From: Flavobacteriaceae bacterium
GTDB taxonomy: Bacteria > Bacteroidota > Bacteroidia > Flavobacteriales > Flavobacteriaceae
Assembly: GCA_029238125.1 (NCBI GenBank)
Contig: JAQWGQ010000017.1
Span: 1-64,000 of the forward strand
Direction of reading: 5' to 3'
DNA: 64,000 nt
The notes below the pieces were generated by a model. That model saw only the letters and a program-made list of their open reading frames with translations, had not been told where the DNA came from and made no database searches. The translations under genes were made by a program, and so were the position numbers. This document shows, one piece after another, positions 38,599 to 48,060 of this stretch (positions are counted from its first letter, which is position 1; the number at the start of each line of letters is the position of its first letter).

Positions 38599-38655
38599 CC
38601 CACCCTAAGGGAAGCGTCTTGACAGAAAATACCCCTTAGTATGTTTGATAACCGC

Positions 38656-38693
38656 TTTTGTTGCTTGAAGCCAATTTTCTAGAAGCAACAAAA
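38656..38693 (+). promoter_or_regulatory. Perfect 11-bp hairpin in the rpsA leader
   Basis: TTTTGTTGCTT (38656-38666) and AAGCAACAAAA (38683-38693) are exact reverse complements, with a 16-nt loop. The structure ends 16 bases before the rpsA ATG, so it lies within the predicted leader RNA. It has no T-run after it, which argues against termination and for control of translation initiation or mRNA stability. Confidence 0.6.
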
Positions 38694-38709
38694 TACAAGA
38701 CTTAAAATC

Positions 38710-40551
38710 ATGACTACTGATCATGTAAATGAGGAAGCTCAAGTAGAAAATGTCGAGCCCTCAACTTCGGACAACGAGACAAACGATTCTCAGTCCACCG
38801 CACAATCTTCTGAAGAGTTTTTAGCAAATTTTGATTGGGTTTCTTACCAAGAAGCTGCCGAAACTGTTGATGAAAAGAAGTACAAGGAATTTGAAAAGCT
38901 TGTACACGAAAATTTTGTAGACACCCAGCAAACAGATGTAATTCAAGGTACAGTCACACACATGACTGACCGTGAGGCCATTATTGATATCAATGCGAAA
39001 TCTGAGGGTGTTATTTCACTAAATGAATTTAGATATAATTCCGATTTAAAAGTTGGCGATAGTGTTGAAGTTATTGTTGACATTCGTGAAGATAAAACTG
39101 GACAACTGGTCCTTTCACACCGAAAAGCTCGTGTGATTAAAGCTTGGGAACGAGTGAATGAAGCCCACGATAAAGCAGAAGTTGTTACTGGTTTTGTCAA
39201 ATGTCGAACCAAAGGGGGTATGATTGTTGACGTATTCGGAATCGAGGCGTTTTTACCTGGCTCACAAATCGATGTAAAGCCAATCCGGGACTATGATCAA
39301 TACGTAAATAAGAACATGGAATTTAAGATTGTAAAAATCAATCATGAATTTAAAAATGTTGTTGTTTCTCACAAAGCATTGATCGAAGCGGACATTGAAG
39401 AACAGAAAAAGGAAATCATCGGTCAGCTCGAAAAAGGACAAGTGCTGGAAGGAACTGTTAAAAACATTACTTCTTACGGAGTCTTTATCGACCTTGGAGG
39501 AGTTGATGGGCTTGTTCACATTACAGATTTGTCTTGGAATCGAATCAATCATCCTGGAGAAATTCTAGAACTCGATCAAAAACTCAATGTTGTTATTCTT
39601 GACTTTGATGATGATAAATCACGCATCCAATTGGGAGTAAAACAATTGAGTCAACATCCATGGGAAGCACTTAGCGAAGACCTCAAAGAGGGAGACATCG
39701 TTGACGGAAAAGTTGCTGTAATTGCTGATTATGGAGCATTTATTGAAATCGCACCAGGTGTTGAAGGTCTTGTTCACGTTTCTGAAATGTCTTGGAGCAC
39801 ACACATGCGCTCTGCGCAAGACTTTGTAAACGTAGGTGACGAGGTTAAAGTTTCCATTTTATCACTCGATCGCGAAGATCGAAAAATGTCATTGGGTATG
39901 AAGCAGCTTTCTGCAGACCCGTGGACGGATATTACATCAAAATATCCTGTTGGTTCGAAGCACAAAGGTGTGATTAGAAACTTCACAAACTTTGGTGTAT
40001 TTGTAGAGCTTGAAGAAGGTATCGACGGATTGATCTATATCTCTGAGTTGTCATGGACCAAAAAAGTAAAGCACCCATCTGAAGTAGTTACAGTTGGTCA
40101 AGACTTGGAAGTTGTTGTTCTTGAATTGGACGTTGACGGTAGAAAACTCAGTTTAGGTCACAAGCAAATTCAAGATAATCCTTGGAACAAATATGAAACT
40201 GAGTTTTCTGAAGGAACTCTTGTTGAGTCATCGATTCATGAAATCGTTGATAAAGGAGCAACGGTTATCCTCAACGATGACATTACTGCTTTTGTTCCCA
40301 ATCGTCATCTTGAAAAAGAAGACGGAAATAAACTGAAAAAGGGAGAATCTGCTGAATTCAAGGTCATTGAATTCAACAAGGATTACAAGCGTGTGGTGCT
40401 ATCACACAGTGCAGTCTATAAAGAGATGGAGCAAGAAATCGTTAAAAAAGCAAAGAAGAAATCTGCCGCCAAAACGGAGGTTTCAACTCTTGGTGATATC
40501 GATGCCTTAGCTGATCTTAAAAAGAAGATGAACGAAGAAGAAAACGGCTAG
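38710..40551 (+). CDS. rpsA: 30S ribosomal protein S1
   Basis: A 613-residue S1 with an acidic N-terminal extension of about 55 residues and six S1/OB repeats. The best seen are at about 240-310 (VKNITSYGVFIDLGGVDGLV), 325-396 (VIADYGAFIEIAPGVEGLV) and 412-482 (NFTNFGVFVELEEGIDGLI). The C-terminus is lysine-rich. S1 binds mRNA on the small subunit; this matters in Flavobacteriia, whose messages largely lack Shine-Dalgarno sequences. Own promoter, hairpin leader and terminator make it a monocistronic unit. Confidence 0.97.
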   Translation: MTTDHVNEEAQVENVEPSTSDNETNDSQSTAQSSEEFLANFDWVSYQEAAETVDEKKYKEFEKLVHENFVDTQQTDVIQGTVTHMTDREAIIDINAKSEGVISLNEFRYNSDLKVGDSVEVIVDIREDKTGQLVLSHRKARVIKAWERVNEAHDKAEVVTGFVKCRTKGGMIVDVFGIEAFLPGSQIDVKPIRDYDQYVNKNMEFKIVKINHEFKNVVVSHKALIEADIEEQKKEIIGQLEKGQVLEGTVKNITSYGVFIDLGGVDGLVHITDLSWNRINHPGEILELDQKLNVVILDFDDDKSRIQLGVKQLSQHPWEALSEDLKEGDIVDGKVAVIADYGAFIEIAPGVEGLVHVSEMSWSTHMRSAQDFVNVGDEVKVSILSLDREDRKMSLGMKQLSADPWTDITSKYPVGSKHKGVIRNFTNFGVFVELEEGIDGLIYISELSWTKKVKHPSEVVTVGQDLEVVVLELDVDGRKLSLGHKQIQDNPWNKYETEFSEGTLVESSIHEIVDKGATVILNDDITAFVPNRHLEKEDGNKLKKGESAEFKVIEFNKDYKRVVLSHSAVYKEMEQEIVKKAKKKSAAKTEVSTLGDIDALADLKKKMNEEENG

Positions 40552-40578
40552 TTATAGTCCTTCTACTGTTTAGAAATT

Positions 40579-40606
40579 AAGGCGCTTTTTTAGCGCCTTT
40601 TTTTTT
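40579..40606 (+). terminator. Intrinsic terminator after rpsA, also able to serve leuB
   Basis: Stem AAGGCGCT / AGCGCCTT with a 4-T loop, followed by a run of T up to 40606. Being nearly symmetric (A-run before the stem), it can also terminate the minus-strand leu operon, whose stop codon lies at its right edge. Confidence 0.9.
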
Positions 40607-41666
40607 ATGCAAGTATGATGTTGCTGATATACGATCCAACCTCTTCAGTTGTGGAACTTTGATTGGGGTTGATGTCTGGAGTTCCGATATCGCTGTTGAT
40701 GGTTTTTTGTACTGCGTCACGTATGGCACTGGCTTCCTGAGTCATATCAAAGTGATCGAGCATCATCGCAGCGGACAAAATCGTAGCTATCGGATTGGCA
40801 ATGCCTTTTCCTTTACCCTGCGGAAAGGAGCCATGAATCGGTTCAAATAGAGCATAACGATCCCCAATGGAAGCAGAAGCCAACAAACCAATTGACCCAC
40901 CAATTACACTTGCTTCGTCTGAAATGATATCACCAAATAGATTTCCAGTCAGTATAACATCAAATTGAGCTGGGTTTAATACCATTTGCATGGCGGCGTT
41001 ATCGACAAACAGAAAATCTAATTCAACGTCACTGTACTCTTTACTGTGTAGCTCTGTTACCACACTTCTCCATAAACGAGAAGAGGCAAGGACATTTGCT
41101 TTGTCAACCAATGTCAGTTTATTTTTACGCTTCGCTGCAGCTTTAAAGGCAAGGTGGGCTACTCGTAAGATTTCTTCTTTGGAATACATACACAAATCAG
41201 ATGCAACCCCTTTTTCATTGGCTTCCTTCTTTTGACCAAAATAAATTCCACCGGTTAACTCCCGATAGATAACCAAATCTACACCTTCAATTCGATCTCT
41301 CTTCAATGGTGAACTTTCTATAAGACGGTCGTAGATTGTAACAGGACGTACGTTGCAAAACAAATTTAATGTTTTTCGAAGAGCGAGAAGTCCTTGTTCG
41401 GGACGTACTTTTGCGTTGGGGTCATTATCATATTTCGGATCTCCTATTGCTCCAAATAAGATTGCATCGTTTGATTTGCAAATCTCAATGGTTTTTTCTG
41501 GAAGTGGTTTGCCAGTTGCGTCAATGGCAACCGCGCCCATCAGTGCGTGTTCGAAGCTGAAAGAGTGGTTGTACTTTTTTTCGATTGCTTGTAAAACCTT
41601 TATTGCTTCTGTAATGATTTCAGGACCAATCCCATCTCCGGCTAAAACGGCAATTTTTTTATGCAT
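40605..41666 (-). CDS. leuB: 3-isopropylmalate dehydrogenase
   Basis: NAD-dependent oxidative decarboxylation of 3-isopropylmalate to 2-oxoisocaproate, the third leucine-specific step. The 353-residue protein starts [15 protein letters not shown] and has REQ-type substrate residues in [20 protein letters not shown], and [11 protein letters not shown] with metal-binding aspartates. Last gene of leuACDB: it overlaps leuD by 8 bases. The stop codon sits in the T-run of the shared terminator. Confidence 0.97.
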   Translation of the reverse strand: MHKKIAVLAGDGIGPEIITEAIKVLQAIEKKYNHSFSFEHALMGAVAIDATGKPLPEKTIEICKSNDAILFGAIGDPKYDNDPNAKVRPEQGLLALRKTLNLFCNVRPVTIYDRLIESSPLKRDRIEGVDLVIYRELTGGIYFGQKKEANEKGVASDLCMYSKEEILRVAHLAFKAAAKRKNKLTLVDKANVLASSRLWRSVVTELHSKEYSDVELDFLFVDNAAMQMVLNPAQFDVILTGNLFGDIISDEASVIGGSIGLLASASIGDRYALFEPIHGSFPQGKGKGIANPIATILSAAMMLDHFDMTQEASAIRDAVQKTINSDIGTPDINPNQSSTTEEVGSYISNIILA

Positions 41667-42249
41667 TTCGTTTCCTTTCGAATTCTTCTATCTTATGCTT
41701 ATTGTTGATTAAATAATCAATATCGTCATAGCCATTGATTAAGCAGGTTTTTTTGTAACTGTTGATCTCAAAATCGATATGTATATCAATAGATGGTATT
41801 TCAATGTATTGGCTCACCAAATCTACAATTAATTCGCAGTTGGGATTCTCGTTTATGGCTTCAAAAATTGTTTGGAGTTGGCTGTCGCTAACTTGGATAG
41901 GAAGTAGTCCGTTGTTCAAAGCGTTGCCCTTGAAAATATCAGCAAAGAAACTGGAAATTACCACCTTAAACCCATAATCTGTCAGTGCCCAAGCAGCATG
42001 CTCACGGCTCGAACCACAGCCAAAATTATTTCCAGCGACAAGGATAGGTCCTGCAAAAGTTGGGTTGTTCAAAACAAAATCAGCTATGGGATTGTTGTTT
42101 TTATCGTATCGCCAGTCACGAAACAGGTTTTCGCCAAACCCTTCGCGGTCGGTCGCTTTTAAAAAACGCGCTGGAATAATTTGGTCCGTATCAACGTTTT
42201 CGATTTCTAAGGGAATGGCAGTTTGTTCTAGTCGGGTAAACTTTTCCAT
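41659..42249 (-). CDS. leuD: 3-isopropylmalate dehydratase small subunit
   Basis: Small (swivelling) subunit of isopropylmalate isomerase. The 196-residue protein has [14 protein letters not shown], the [14 protein letters not shown] substrate-binding signature and [21 protein letters not shown]. Its ATG shares one base with the leuC stop codon, and its end overlaps leuB by 8 bases, fitting stoichiometric translation with LeuC. Confidence 0.97.
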   Translation of the reverse strand: MEKFTRLEQTAIPLEIENVDTDQIIPARFLKATDREGFGENLFRDWRYDKNNNPIADFVLNNPTFAGPILVAGNNFGCGSSREHAAWALTDYGFKVVISSFFADIFKGNALNNGLLPIQVSDSQLQTIFEAINENPNCELIVDLVSQYIEIPSIDIHIDFEINSYKKTCLINGYDDIDYLINNKHKIEEFERKRNA

Positions 42250-43625
42250 TATAATTGGGTTATATCTACGATTTTGCCTTCGATAGCAGCAGCAACTGCA
42301 GTGAGCGGACTCGCTAAAATTGTACGAGCTCCGGGACCTTGCCGCCCTTCAAAATTTCGATTCGATGTGGATACACAGTATTCTCCAGCCGGTATTTTAT
42401 CATCGTTCATCGCCAAACAGGCCGAGCAACCTGGCTGACGGATCATAAAGCCCGCCTCTTCAAAGATTATGTCTAAGCCCTCGTCTTGAATTTGCTTGGC
42501 AACTTGCTGTGAGCCAGGAACGATGAGCGCATTTATATTTTCCGCTTTTTTCTTCCCCTTGATATAGGCAGAGGCAACCCGAAAATCCTCGATTCTTGAG
42601 TTGGTGCAACTGCCGATAAACACGTAGTTGATGGGCAGATTGTTTAGTGTATCCCCTTGATTAAATCCCATGTATTCCAATGATTTTTGGAAGGATTCGT
42701 TTTGTGATGAGGGGATTTGTTCTTGTATTCCAATTCCCATGCCTGGATTTGTCCCGTAGGTAATCATCGGACTGATATCAGCTGCATCAAAACTGTATTC
42801 TTTGTTAAACGATGCATCAGGGTCTGAGGGTAATGATTTCCAATATTTGAGTTTTTGTTGCCACTCTGCTTGTGAAGGTGCAAATTCCCGACCTTCAATA
42901 TAGTCATACGTGGTTTGGTCTGGTGCGATCATGCCTCCACGAGCACCCATTTCAATACTCATATTACAGACTGTCATTCGGCCTTCCATAGTCATATTTT
43001 CAAAGACTTCACCTGCATATTCAACAAAGTAGCCAGTCCCTGAGTCTGTACCAAGTTGGGCAATAATGTAAAGAATAACGTCTTTTGGATGAACTCCTTT
43101 CTTGAGCTCACCATCAACAGTAATTCGCATGCTTTTTGGCTTACTGACCAACAAGCATTGACTTGCAAAAACTTGAGCAACTTGACTGGTTCCGATTCCA
43201 AATGCGATCGACCCAAACGCCCCATGCGTTGAAGTATGGCTATCTCCACATACCATGGTCATACCAGGTTGTGTAATCCCCAATTCTGGACCGATTACAT
43301 GCACGATTCCTTGATAAGGGTGGCCTAAGTCATAAAGTTCAATGTCGTGTTCTTCGCAGTTCTTACGTAATTTTGCTACCTGATTTCTCGACAACACATC
43401 TTTTATCGGCAAATGTTGGTTGAGGGTTGGCACGTTGTGATCAACAGTTGCTACAATTTGTTGCGGTCTGAAAACCGGAATGTCCTTATCGTTAAGAGCA
43501 GAAAAGGCCTGTGGGCTTGTCACCTCATGAATTAAATGCTTATCGATGTATAAAATATCTGGACCATCTTCCAATTGATCGACAACATGGTTATCCCAAA
43601 CCTTGTCAAAGAGTGTTTTCCCCAT
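42249..43625 (-). CDS. leuC: 3-isopropylmalate dehydratase large subunit
   Basis: Aconitase-family subunit bearing a [4Fe-4S] cluster; with LeuD it isomerises 2- to 3-isopropylmalate. The 458-residue protein shows the cluster cysteines in [13 protein letters not shown] and [10 protein letters not shown], plus [14 protein letters not shown] near the middle. Length is normal. It lies 14 bp after leuA. Confidence 0.97.
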   Translation of the reverse strand: MGKTLFDKVWDNHVVDQLEDGPDILYIDKHLIHEVTSPQAFSALNDKDIPVFRPQQIVATVDHNVPTLNQHLPIKDVLSRNQVAKLRKNCEEHDIELYDLGHPYQGIVHVIGPELGITQPGMTMVCGDSHTSTHGAFGSIAFGIGTSQVAQVFASQCLLVSKPKSMRITVDGELKKGVHPKDVILYIIAQLGTDSGTGYFVEYAGEVFENMTMEGRMTVCNMSIEMGARGGMIAPDQTTYDYIEGREFAPSQAEWQQKLKYWKSLPSDPDASFNKEYSFDAADISPMITYGTNPGMGIGIQEQIPSSQNESFQKSLEYMGFNQGDTLNNLPINYVFIGSCTNSRIEDFRVASAYIKGKKKAENINALIVPGSQQVAKQIQDEGLDIIFEEAGFMIRQPGCSACLAMNDDKIPAGEYCVSTSNRNFEGRQGPGARTILASPLTAVAAAIEGKIVDITQL

Positions 43626-43639
43626 TGTTTGTTTTTTTT

Positions 43640-44800
43640 CTATGAATTTAGATTCGCAAGATCAACAATTCCAGGAATATCATCATCGTTGATTTCTTTG
43701 TGCGTATCTGCAAATTTCAAAAATTGTTCGTAAACTTTATCCAGTTGGAGTTTCGTGAGTTCGATTCCAATATTTTTGGCTCGATATGCAAGTGCTGCTC
43801 GGCCACTACGAGCGGTCAAAACAATTGCAGAGGTTTCAACACCAACATCATGTGGATCCATGATTTCGTAGGTCTCTCTATTTTTTATGATACCATCCTG
43901 ATGAATCCCAGAGCTATGTGCAAAAGCGTTTGCCCCAACGATTGCCTTATTGGCTTGTACACTCATCCCCATGGATTCAGAAACCATTTGAGAAGTATCA
44001 TACAAAAGTTTGGTGTTGATATTTGTGTCTAGCTGAAGGTGAGGATGCTGACGCATAATCATCACAACCTCTTCTAGTGAGGTGTTTCCAGCACGTTCTC
44101 CGATTCCATTGATTGTACACTCAATTTGACGGGCTCCGTTGACAGCACCTGCAATTGAATTTGCGGTGGCCAAACCTAAATCATTGTGGCAATGGCATGA
44201 AATAATCGCTTTTTCGATGCCTTTTACATTCTCGACTAAGTACTTGATTTTTGCACCGTAATCTTCAGGCAAACAATAGCCCGTTGTATCTGGTATGTTG
44301 AGAACGGTAGCCCCTGCCTTAATGACCTCTTCACAAACTTTAGCGAGAAAATCATTGTCGGTCCTGCCAGCATCTTCGGCATAGAACTCAATATCCTCAA
44401 CGTACTGTTTGGCGTGCTTGACAGCTCCAACTGCACGCTCTATGATTTGTTCACGACTGGAGTTAAACTTGTGCTTGATATGGGAGTCAGAGGTCCCAAT
44501 ACCGGTATGGATTCGAGGCTTTTTGGCATGTTTGAGGGCTTGAGCAGCAACATCGATGTCTTTTGGCACTGCTCGAGTCAAGCCACAAACCGATGCATTG
44601 GAAACGATCTTTGATATTTCCTCTACGGAATGAAAATCACCAGGGCTAGAAATGGGAAACCCAGCTTCGATAACATCGACACCAAGCTCGTCAAGACGAC
44701 TGGCAATATGAAGCTTTTGGTCAGTATTTAGCTTACAACCTGGCACTTGTTCACCATCACGTAGAGTTGTGTCAAAAATGTGGACTTTATCTTTCACCAT
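43640..44800 (-). CDS. leuA: 2-isopropylmalate synthase, short form without regulatory domain
   Basis: First committed leucine step: acetyl-CoA plus 2-oxoisovalerate. The TIM barrel has [12 protein letters not shown] near the N-terminus, the metal-binding [12 protein letters not shown] and the HSSGIHQDG segment. At 386 residues it ends just after the linker subdomain, so the roughly 130-residue C-terminal LeuA allosteric domain that binds leucine in full-length enzymes is missing. The three other leu genes follow, and ring-closing context excludes a homocitrate synthase. First gene of the operon, with a promoter box at 44827-44834. Confidence 0.93.
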   Translation of the reverse strand: MVKDKVHIFDTTLRDGEQVPGCKLNTDQKLHIASRLDELGVDVIEAGFPISSPGDFHSVEEISKIVSNASVCGLTRAVPKDIDVAAQALKHAKKPRIHTGIGTSDSHIKHKFNSSREQIIERAVGAVKHAKQYVEDIEFYAEDAGRTDNDFLAKVCEEVIKAGATVLNIPDTTGYCLPEDYGAKIKYLVENVKGIEKAIISCHCHNDLGLATANSIAGAVNGARQIECTINGIGERAGNTSLEEVVMIMRQHPHLQLDTNINTKLLYDTSQMVSESMGMSVQANKAIVGANAFAHSSGIHQDGIIKNRETYEIMDPHDVGVETSAIVLTARSGRAALAYRAKNIGIELTKLQLDKVYEQFLKFADTHKEINDDDIPGIVDLANLNS

Positions 44801-44826
44801 AGGATTTACCTCACCTTTAGGGTAGA

Positions 44827-44854
44827 CAAATTTAATTTAAAAATATGGCCCAAA
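44827..44854 (-). promoter_or_regulatory. Probable promoter of the leuACDB operon
   Basis: On the minus strand TTTG (44851-44854) and TAAATTTG (44827-44834) match both consensus boxes, but the spacer is 16 bases, shorter than the usual 19-21. The -7 box lies 26 bases before the leuA ATG. I see no attenuator or leader peptide in the 118-bp gap. Confidence 0.45.
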
Positions 44855-44918
44855 AAAATGTATATTTATGAATTACGCAAATTTAATTTGTTTTCGATTG
44901 ACTTGATGAATTTTTTCT

Positions 44919-46463
44919 ATGCCTAAGACCCAAAAAGAGTCCCTGTTTCGGTTGATTAAATCTCTTTCCAAATCAGAAAAAAGACAGTTTAAGCTTTATG
45001 TAAATCGATTGGAATCCAATTCCGACAAAAAGTTTATTGCTCTTTTCGATTTGTTGGATAAAATGTCGGTTTATAATGAACAAAAAATCGCAAATTCAAA
45101 AATCGTTAAGCGAGAGCAGTTATCAAATGTAAAAAGTCATTTGTACAAACAAATTTTGGTCAGCTTACGTTTGTCGATATCTTCTACCAATAAAAGATTA
45201 CAGCTAAGGGAACAATTGGATTATGTTTATATTCTTTATAACAAGGGTTTGTACGAGCAAAGTTTGCAAATGCTCCAGCGTGTAAAAGCACAAGCAATTA
45301 AGCTTGACGAAAGGGCTACAGGGTTTCAAGCGATTGAATTCGAAAAAGCTGTGCAAACACAGTACTTGTCCAAAACAAATTTTGATTATGTCAGTGAGAT
45401 TGCAACCCAATCAACGCAAATTGCTTCACACAACGAAAAAACTGCAAAGCTATCGAGCTTAGCTCTGTTACTCTATGCGAAAAATGTGCATTATGGATAT
45501 GTAAAAAACGATAAGGAGTTCAGGGATGTCACAACGTTTTTTGAGTCACACCTCGAAGAAATTGACCTTGACAATGCAGGATTTTCCGAGTCCTTCTGGT
45601 ATTATAAATCCCATTTGCTGTATAGCATATTGGTTCAAGATTTGTTGTCGGCCTATAAATTTGCCAATAAATGGGTTGAACTTTTTTATATGTCGCCCGA
45701 CATGATTCAATTACATCCAGTCTTTTTTATTCGGGGGCACCAACACCTATTTGAAATTTTGTATTTGTTGAAATATATGTCCAAATTCAAGATGGCATTG
45801 GAGCGATTTGAAGCAACTTTAGCTCAGTCGAGCTTTCCTAAGAATCACAATATCTTACCCTATATCTTTATGGGTAGATATAACAACAAAATCAATTTTC
45901 ACTTTTTGGAAGGGAGTTTTGAAGAGGCTATTCCTTTGATTCCAGATGTTTTAAACGGAGTTGTTCAACATGCTGACCAGCTCGATCAGCACCACATTAT
46001 GGTTTTGTACTACAAAATCGCCTGTATTTATTTTGGCGCAGGAAATCTTCAAAAATGTATCGAGTATTTACAGTTTATCATTTCCGACAAATCACTGCTA
46101 GTTCATCAAGACTTGATGTGTTTTTCAAGAGTTTTAAATATTGTTGCTCATTATGACGCAGGACTTGACTATGAGCTTGAGACGCAAGTTAAACAAACTT
46201 ATAAGTTTTTACTTAAAATGGATGAGCTACAAGCGGTTCAGAAAGAAATGATACGATTTATGAGAAGTCTAACCGATTTTTATCCAAACGAACTCAAGCA
46301 AGCTTTTCGTCAACTCCACGCCTCATTAAAACGTTTTGAAAATGACCCATATGAAAAACGATCTTTTCTGTATCTCGATATTTTGTCTTGGCTAGAAAGT
46401 AAGATTGAAAATCGATCAATAGGGGAGATCATACGTGAAAAGGCATTTTTGCTAATCCGCTAA
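44919..46463 (+). CDS. Conserved helical protein of unknown function (TPR-like)
   Basis: A 514-residue cytosolic-type protein with no signal peptide or membrane segment. It is almost wholly alpha-helical by inspection. The first 65 residues (LFRLIKSLSKSEKRQFKLYV) are lysine-rich and look like a separate conserved head. From about 95 on, helix pairs such as YVYILYNKGLYEQSLQMLQR and YYKIACIYFGAGNLQKCIEY resemble TPR repeats. I do not recognise a named family; I recall similar proteins only as hypothetical in Flavobacteriia. A TATATTTA box at 44861-44868 may be its -7 element. Its 3' end overlaps convergent rluA by 12 bases. Divergent from leuA. Confidence 0.8.
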   Translation: MPKTQKESLFRLIKSLSKSEKRQFKLYVNRLESNSDKKFIALFDLLDKMSVYNEQKIANSKIVKREQLSNVKSHLYKQILVSLRLSISSTNKRLQLREQLDYVYILYNKGLYEQSLQMLQRVKAQAIKLDERATGFQAIEFEKAVQTQYLSKTNFDYVSEIATQSTQIASHNEKTAKLSSLALLLYAKNVHYGYVKNDKEFRDVTTFFESHLEEIDLDNAGFSESFWYYKSHLLYSILVQDLLSAYKFANKWVELFYMSPDMIQLHPVFFIRGHQHLFEILYLLKYMSKFKMALERFEATLAQSSFPKNHNILPYIFMGRYNNKINFHFLEGSFEEAIPLIPDVLNGVVQHADQLDQHHIMVLYYKIACIYFGAGNLQKCIEYLQFIISDKSLLVHQDLMCFSRVLNIVAHYDAGLDYELETQVKQTYKFLLKMDELQAVQKEMIRFMRSLTDFYPNELKQAFRQLHASLKRFENDPYEKRSFLYLDILSWLESKIENRSIGEIIREKAFLLIR

Positions 46464-47126
46464 CGCCTTCCATAGCACATCATCAGGATAGGGAGCAATA
46501 AATTTCATTTCTTCTTTCTTTGTTGGATGGACAAATAGGAGAGATCTGGCATGAAGATGAATACTTCCATTTGGATTTGGTCGCTTAGCCCCATATTTTA
46601 AGTCCCCCTTTATATGGAGCCCCACTGCTGCCAATTGTGCGCGAATTTGATGATGGCGCCCTGTTTCCAGTTCAATCTCTAAAACGTGGTATGATTTTAA
46701 TGACTCCACATGTCGATAATGGAGTATCGCATGTTTTGTGTTTGGAGTGGTTTTGGGATAATGAAAAGATTTATTCTGGGAGCTATTTTTTTTCAAATAA
46801 TGTTCAAGTCTTGCACTTGATTCTGGAGTCCCAGAAACAACGGCTCGATATACCTTTTTGGGTATTCTATCCTTAAACTGCTGATTGAGTCGCGTTAGGG
46901 CCTTTGATGTTCGAGCAAGTACAATGGCTCCAGTCGTCGGACGGTCGAGTCGATGGACCAAACCCAAAAACACATCGCCTGGCTTTTGGTACTTATCCTT
47001 GATGTAACGCTTTGCAATATCGACTAGAGATTCATCACCTGTTTGATCGCCCTGCGCAAGCAGTCCAGCTGCCTTGTTGACAACCAAGATATGATTGTCC
47101 TCGTAAATTACAGATAAGTCAGACAA
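46452..47126 (-). CDS. RluA-family pseudouridine synthase
   Basis: A 224-residue RNA pseudouridine synthase. The catalytic aspartate is in GLVHRLDRPTTGAIVLA, and the C-terminal GRHHQIRAQLA segment is characteristic of RluA/RluC/RluD-type enzymes. There is no S4 domain, so it resembles the RluA/TruC type; the target uridine (rRNA or tRNA) is not predictable. The start is a TTG at 47126, directly after the panB TAA stop; no in-frame ATG or GTG fits the conserved N-terminus (IYEDNHILVVNK). Confidence 0.9.
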   Translation of the reverse strand: MSDLSVIYEDNHILVVNKAAGLLAQGDQTGDESLVDIAKRYIKDKYQKPGDVFLGLVHRLDRPTTGAIVLARTSKALTRLNQQFKDRIPKKVYRAVVSGTPESSARLEHYLKKNSSQNKSFHYPKTTPNTKHAILHYRHVESLKSYHVLEIELETGRHHQIRAQLAAVGLHIKGDLKYGAKRPNPNGSIHLHARSLLFVHPTKKEEMKFIAPYPDDVLWKALAD

Positions 47127-47945
47127 TTAATATTGTTCGTTTTGATTCGGAAAGTCAACGGATTTGACATCAGAAACATAGTTTTCGATGGCCTTTTTCA
47201 TGTCCTCATAAAGATTCATATACCTTCTTAAAAAACGAGGATTAAACGCATTGGTCAAACCAATGAGATCGTGAACGACGAGCACCTGCCCATCAACATC
47301 AGAACCTGCTCCAATTCCAATGATGGGGATATGAACAGATTCGGCAACTTGTTTTGCTAGTGTTGAAGGAATTTTTTCCAAAACAATCGCAAAGCAACCA
47401 AGCTCCTCCAACTTTTTTGCATCCGAAATAAGTTTTTGAGCTTCTTCTTTTTCCTTAGCCCTGACGGAGTAGGTTCCAAACTTATAGATCGATTGCGGGG
47501 TCAGACCCAAATGACCCATGACTGGGATTCCAGCGTTGAGAATGTTGGTAATCGATTGCTCAATTTCTTCGCCACCTTCAAGCTTGACAGCATGTGCACC
47601 TGACTCTTTCATGATTCGAATCGATGACCGAAGGGCCTCTTGTGCGTCAGATTGATAGCTGCCAAATGGTAAGTCAACAACGACAAGAGCGCGTTTACTC
47701 GCCTTAACTACCCCTGACGCATGATAAATCATTTGATCTAATGTAATCGGGACAGTTGTTTCATGACCCGACATGACATTGGAGGCAGAGTCTCCAACAA
47801 GGATTACATCAACGTTAGCAGCATCGACGACACTGGCCATTGAATAATCATATGCGGTTAGCATAGAAATCTTCTCATTTGACGCTTTCATCTCTATGAG
47901 ACTGTTCGTCGTAACTCTTTTATATTCTTTGTTGCTCTTGGACAT
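47127..47945 (-). CDS. panB: 3-methyl-2-oxobutanoate hydroxymethyltransferase
   Basis: First step of pantothenate synthesis: transfers a hydroxymethyl group from methylene-THF to 2-oxoisovalerate, the same precursor used by the leuA product above. The 272-residue TIM barrel has LTAYDYSMA, the metal-binding VGDSASNVM and DLPFGSYQ, and [15 protein letters not shown]. panC and panD are not nearby. rluA follows without spacer. Divergent from dnaK over 115 bp. Confidence 0.97.
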   Translation of the reverse strand: MSKSNKEYKRVTTNSLIEMKASNEKISMLTAYDYSMASVVDAANVDVILVGDSASNVMSGHETTVPITLDQMIYHASGVVKASKRALVVVDLPFGSYQSDAQEALRSSIRIMKESGAHAVKLEGGEEIEQSITNILNAGIPVMGHLGLTPQSIYKFGTYSVRAKEKEEAQKLISDAKKLEELGCFAIVLEKIPSTLAKQVAESVHIPIIGIGAGSDVDGQVLVVHDLIGLTNAFNPRFLRRYMNLYEDMKKAIENYVSDVKSVDFPNQNEQY

Positions 47946-47994
47946 GGCGCAAATTTGTCCAAAAATACATTATAAAGCCGAAACCCAAACGATG

Positions 47995-48011
47995 ACTGAC
48001 ACCCTGTCAGT
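47995..48011. promoter_or_regulatory. Perfect 17-bp palindrome upstream of dnaK
   Basis: ACTGACA (47995-48001), CCC, TGTCAGT (48005-48011): exact 7-bp arms with a 3-base centre, 49 bases before the dnaK ATG and 49 bases from the panB start on the other strand. It is not the CIRCE element. A compact symmetric site like this is typical of a dimeric repressor or activator. Confidence 0.55.
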
Positions 48012-48060
48012 ATATCCCTAATGGCATAGTCATTGAGTATGGTTGAAAAAAATATAGATC

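Noticed and set aside
38604-38640. CCCTAAGGG in the rpsA leader as a second hairpin
   Set aside because: The arms are only four bases with a one-base centre and cannot form a stable stem.
47946-48060. CIRCE/HrcA operator before dnaK
   Set aside because: The palindrome present (ACTGACA-N3-TGTCAGT) differs from the CIRCE sequence TTAGCACTC-N9-GAGTGCTAA in both sequence and spacing.
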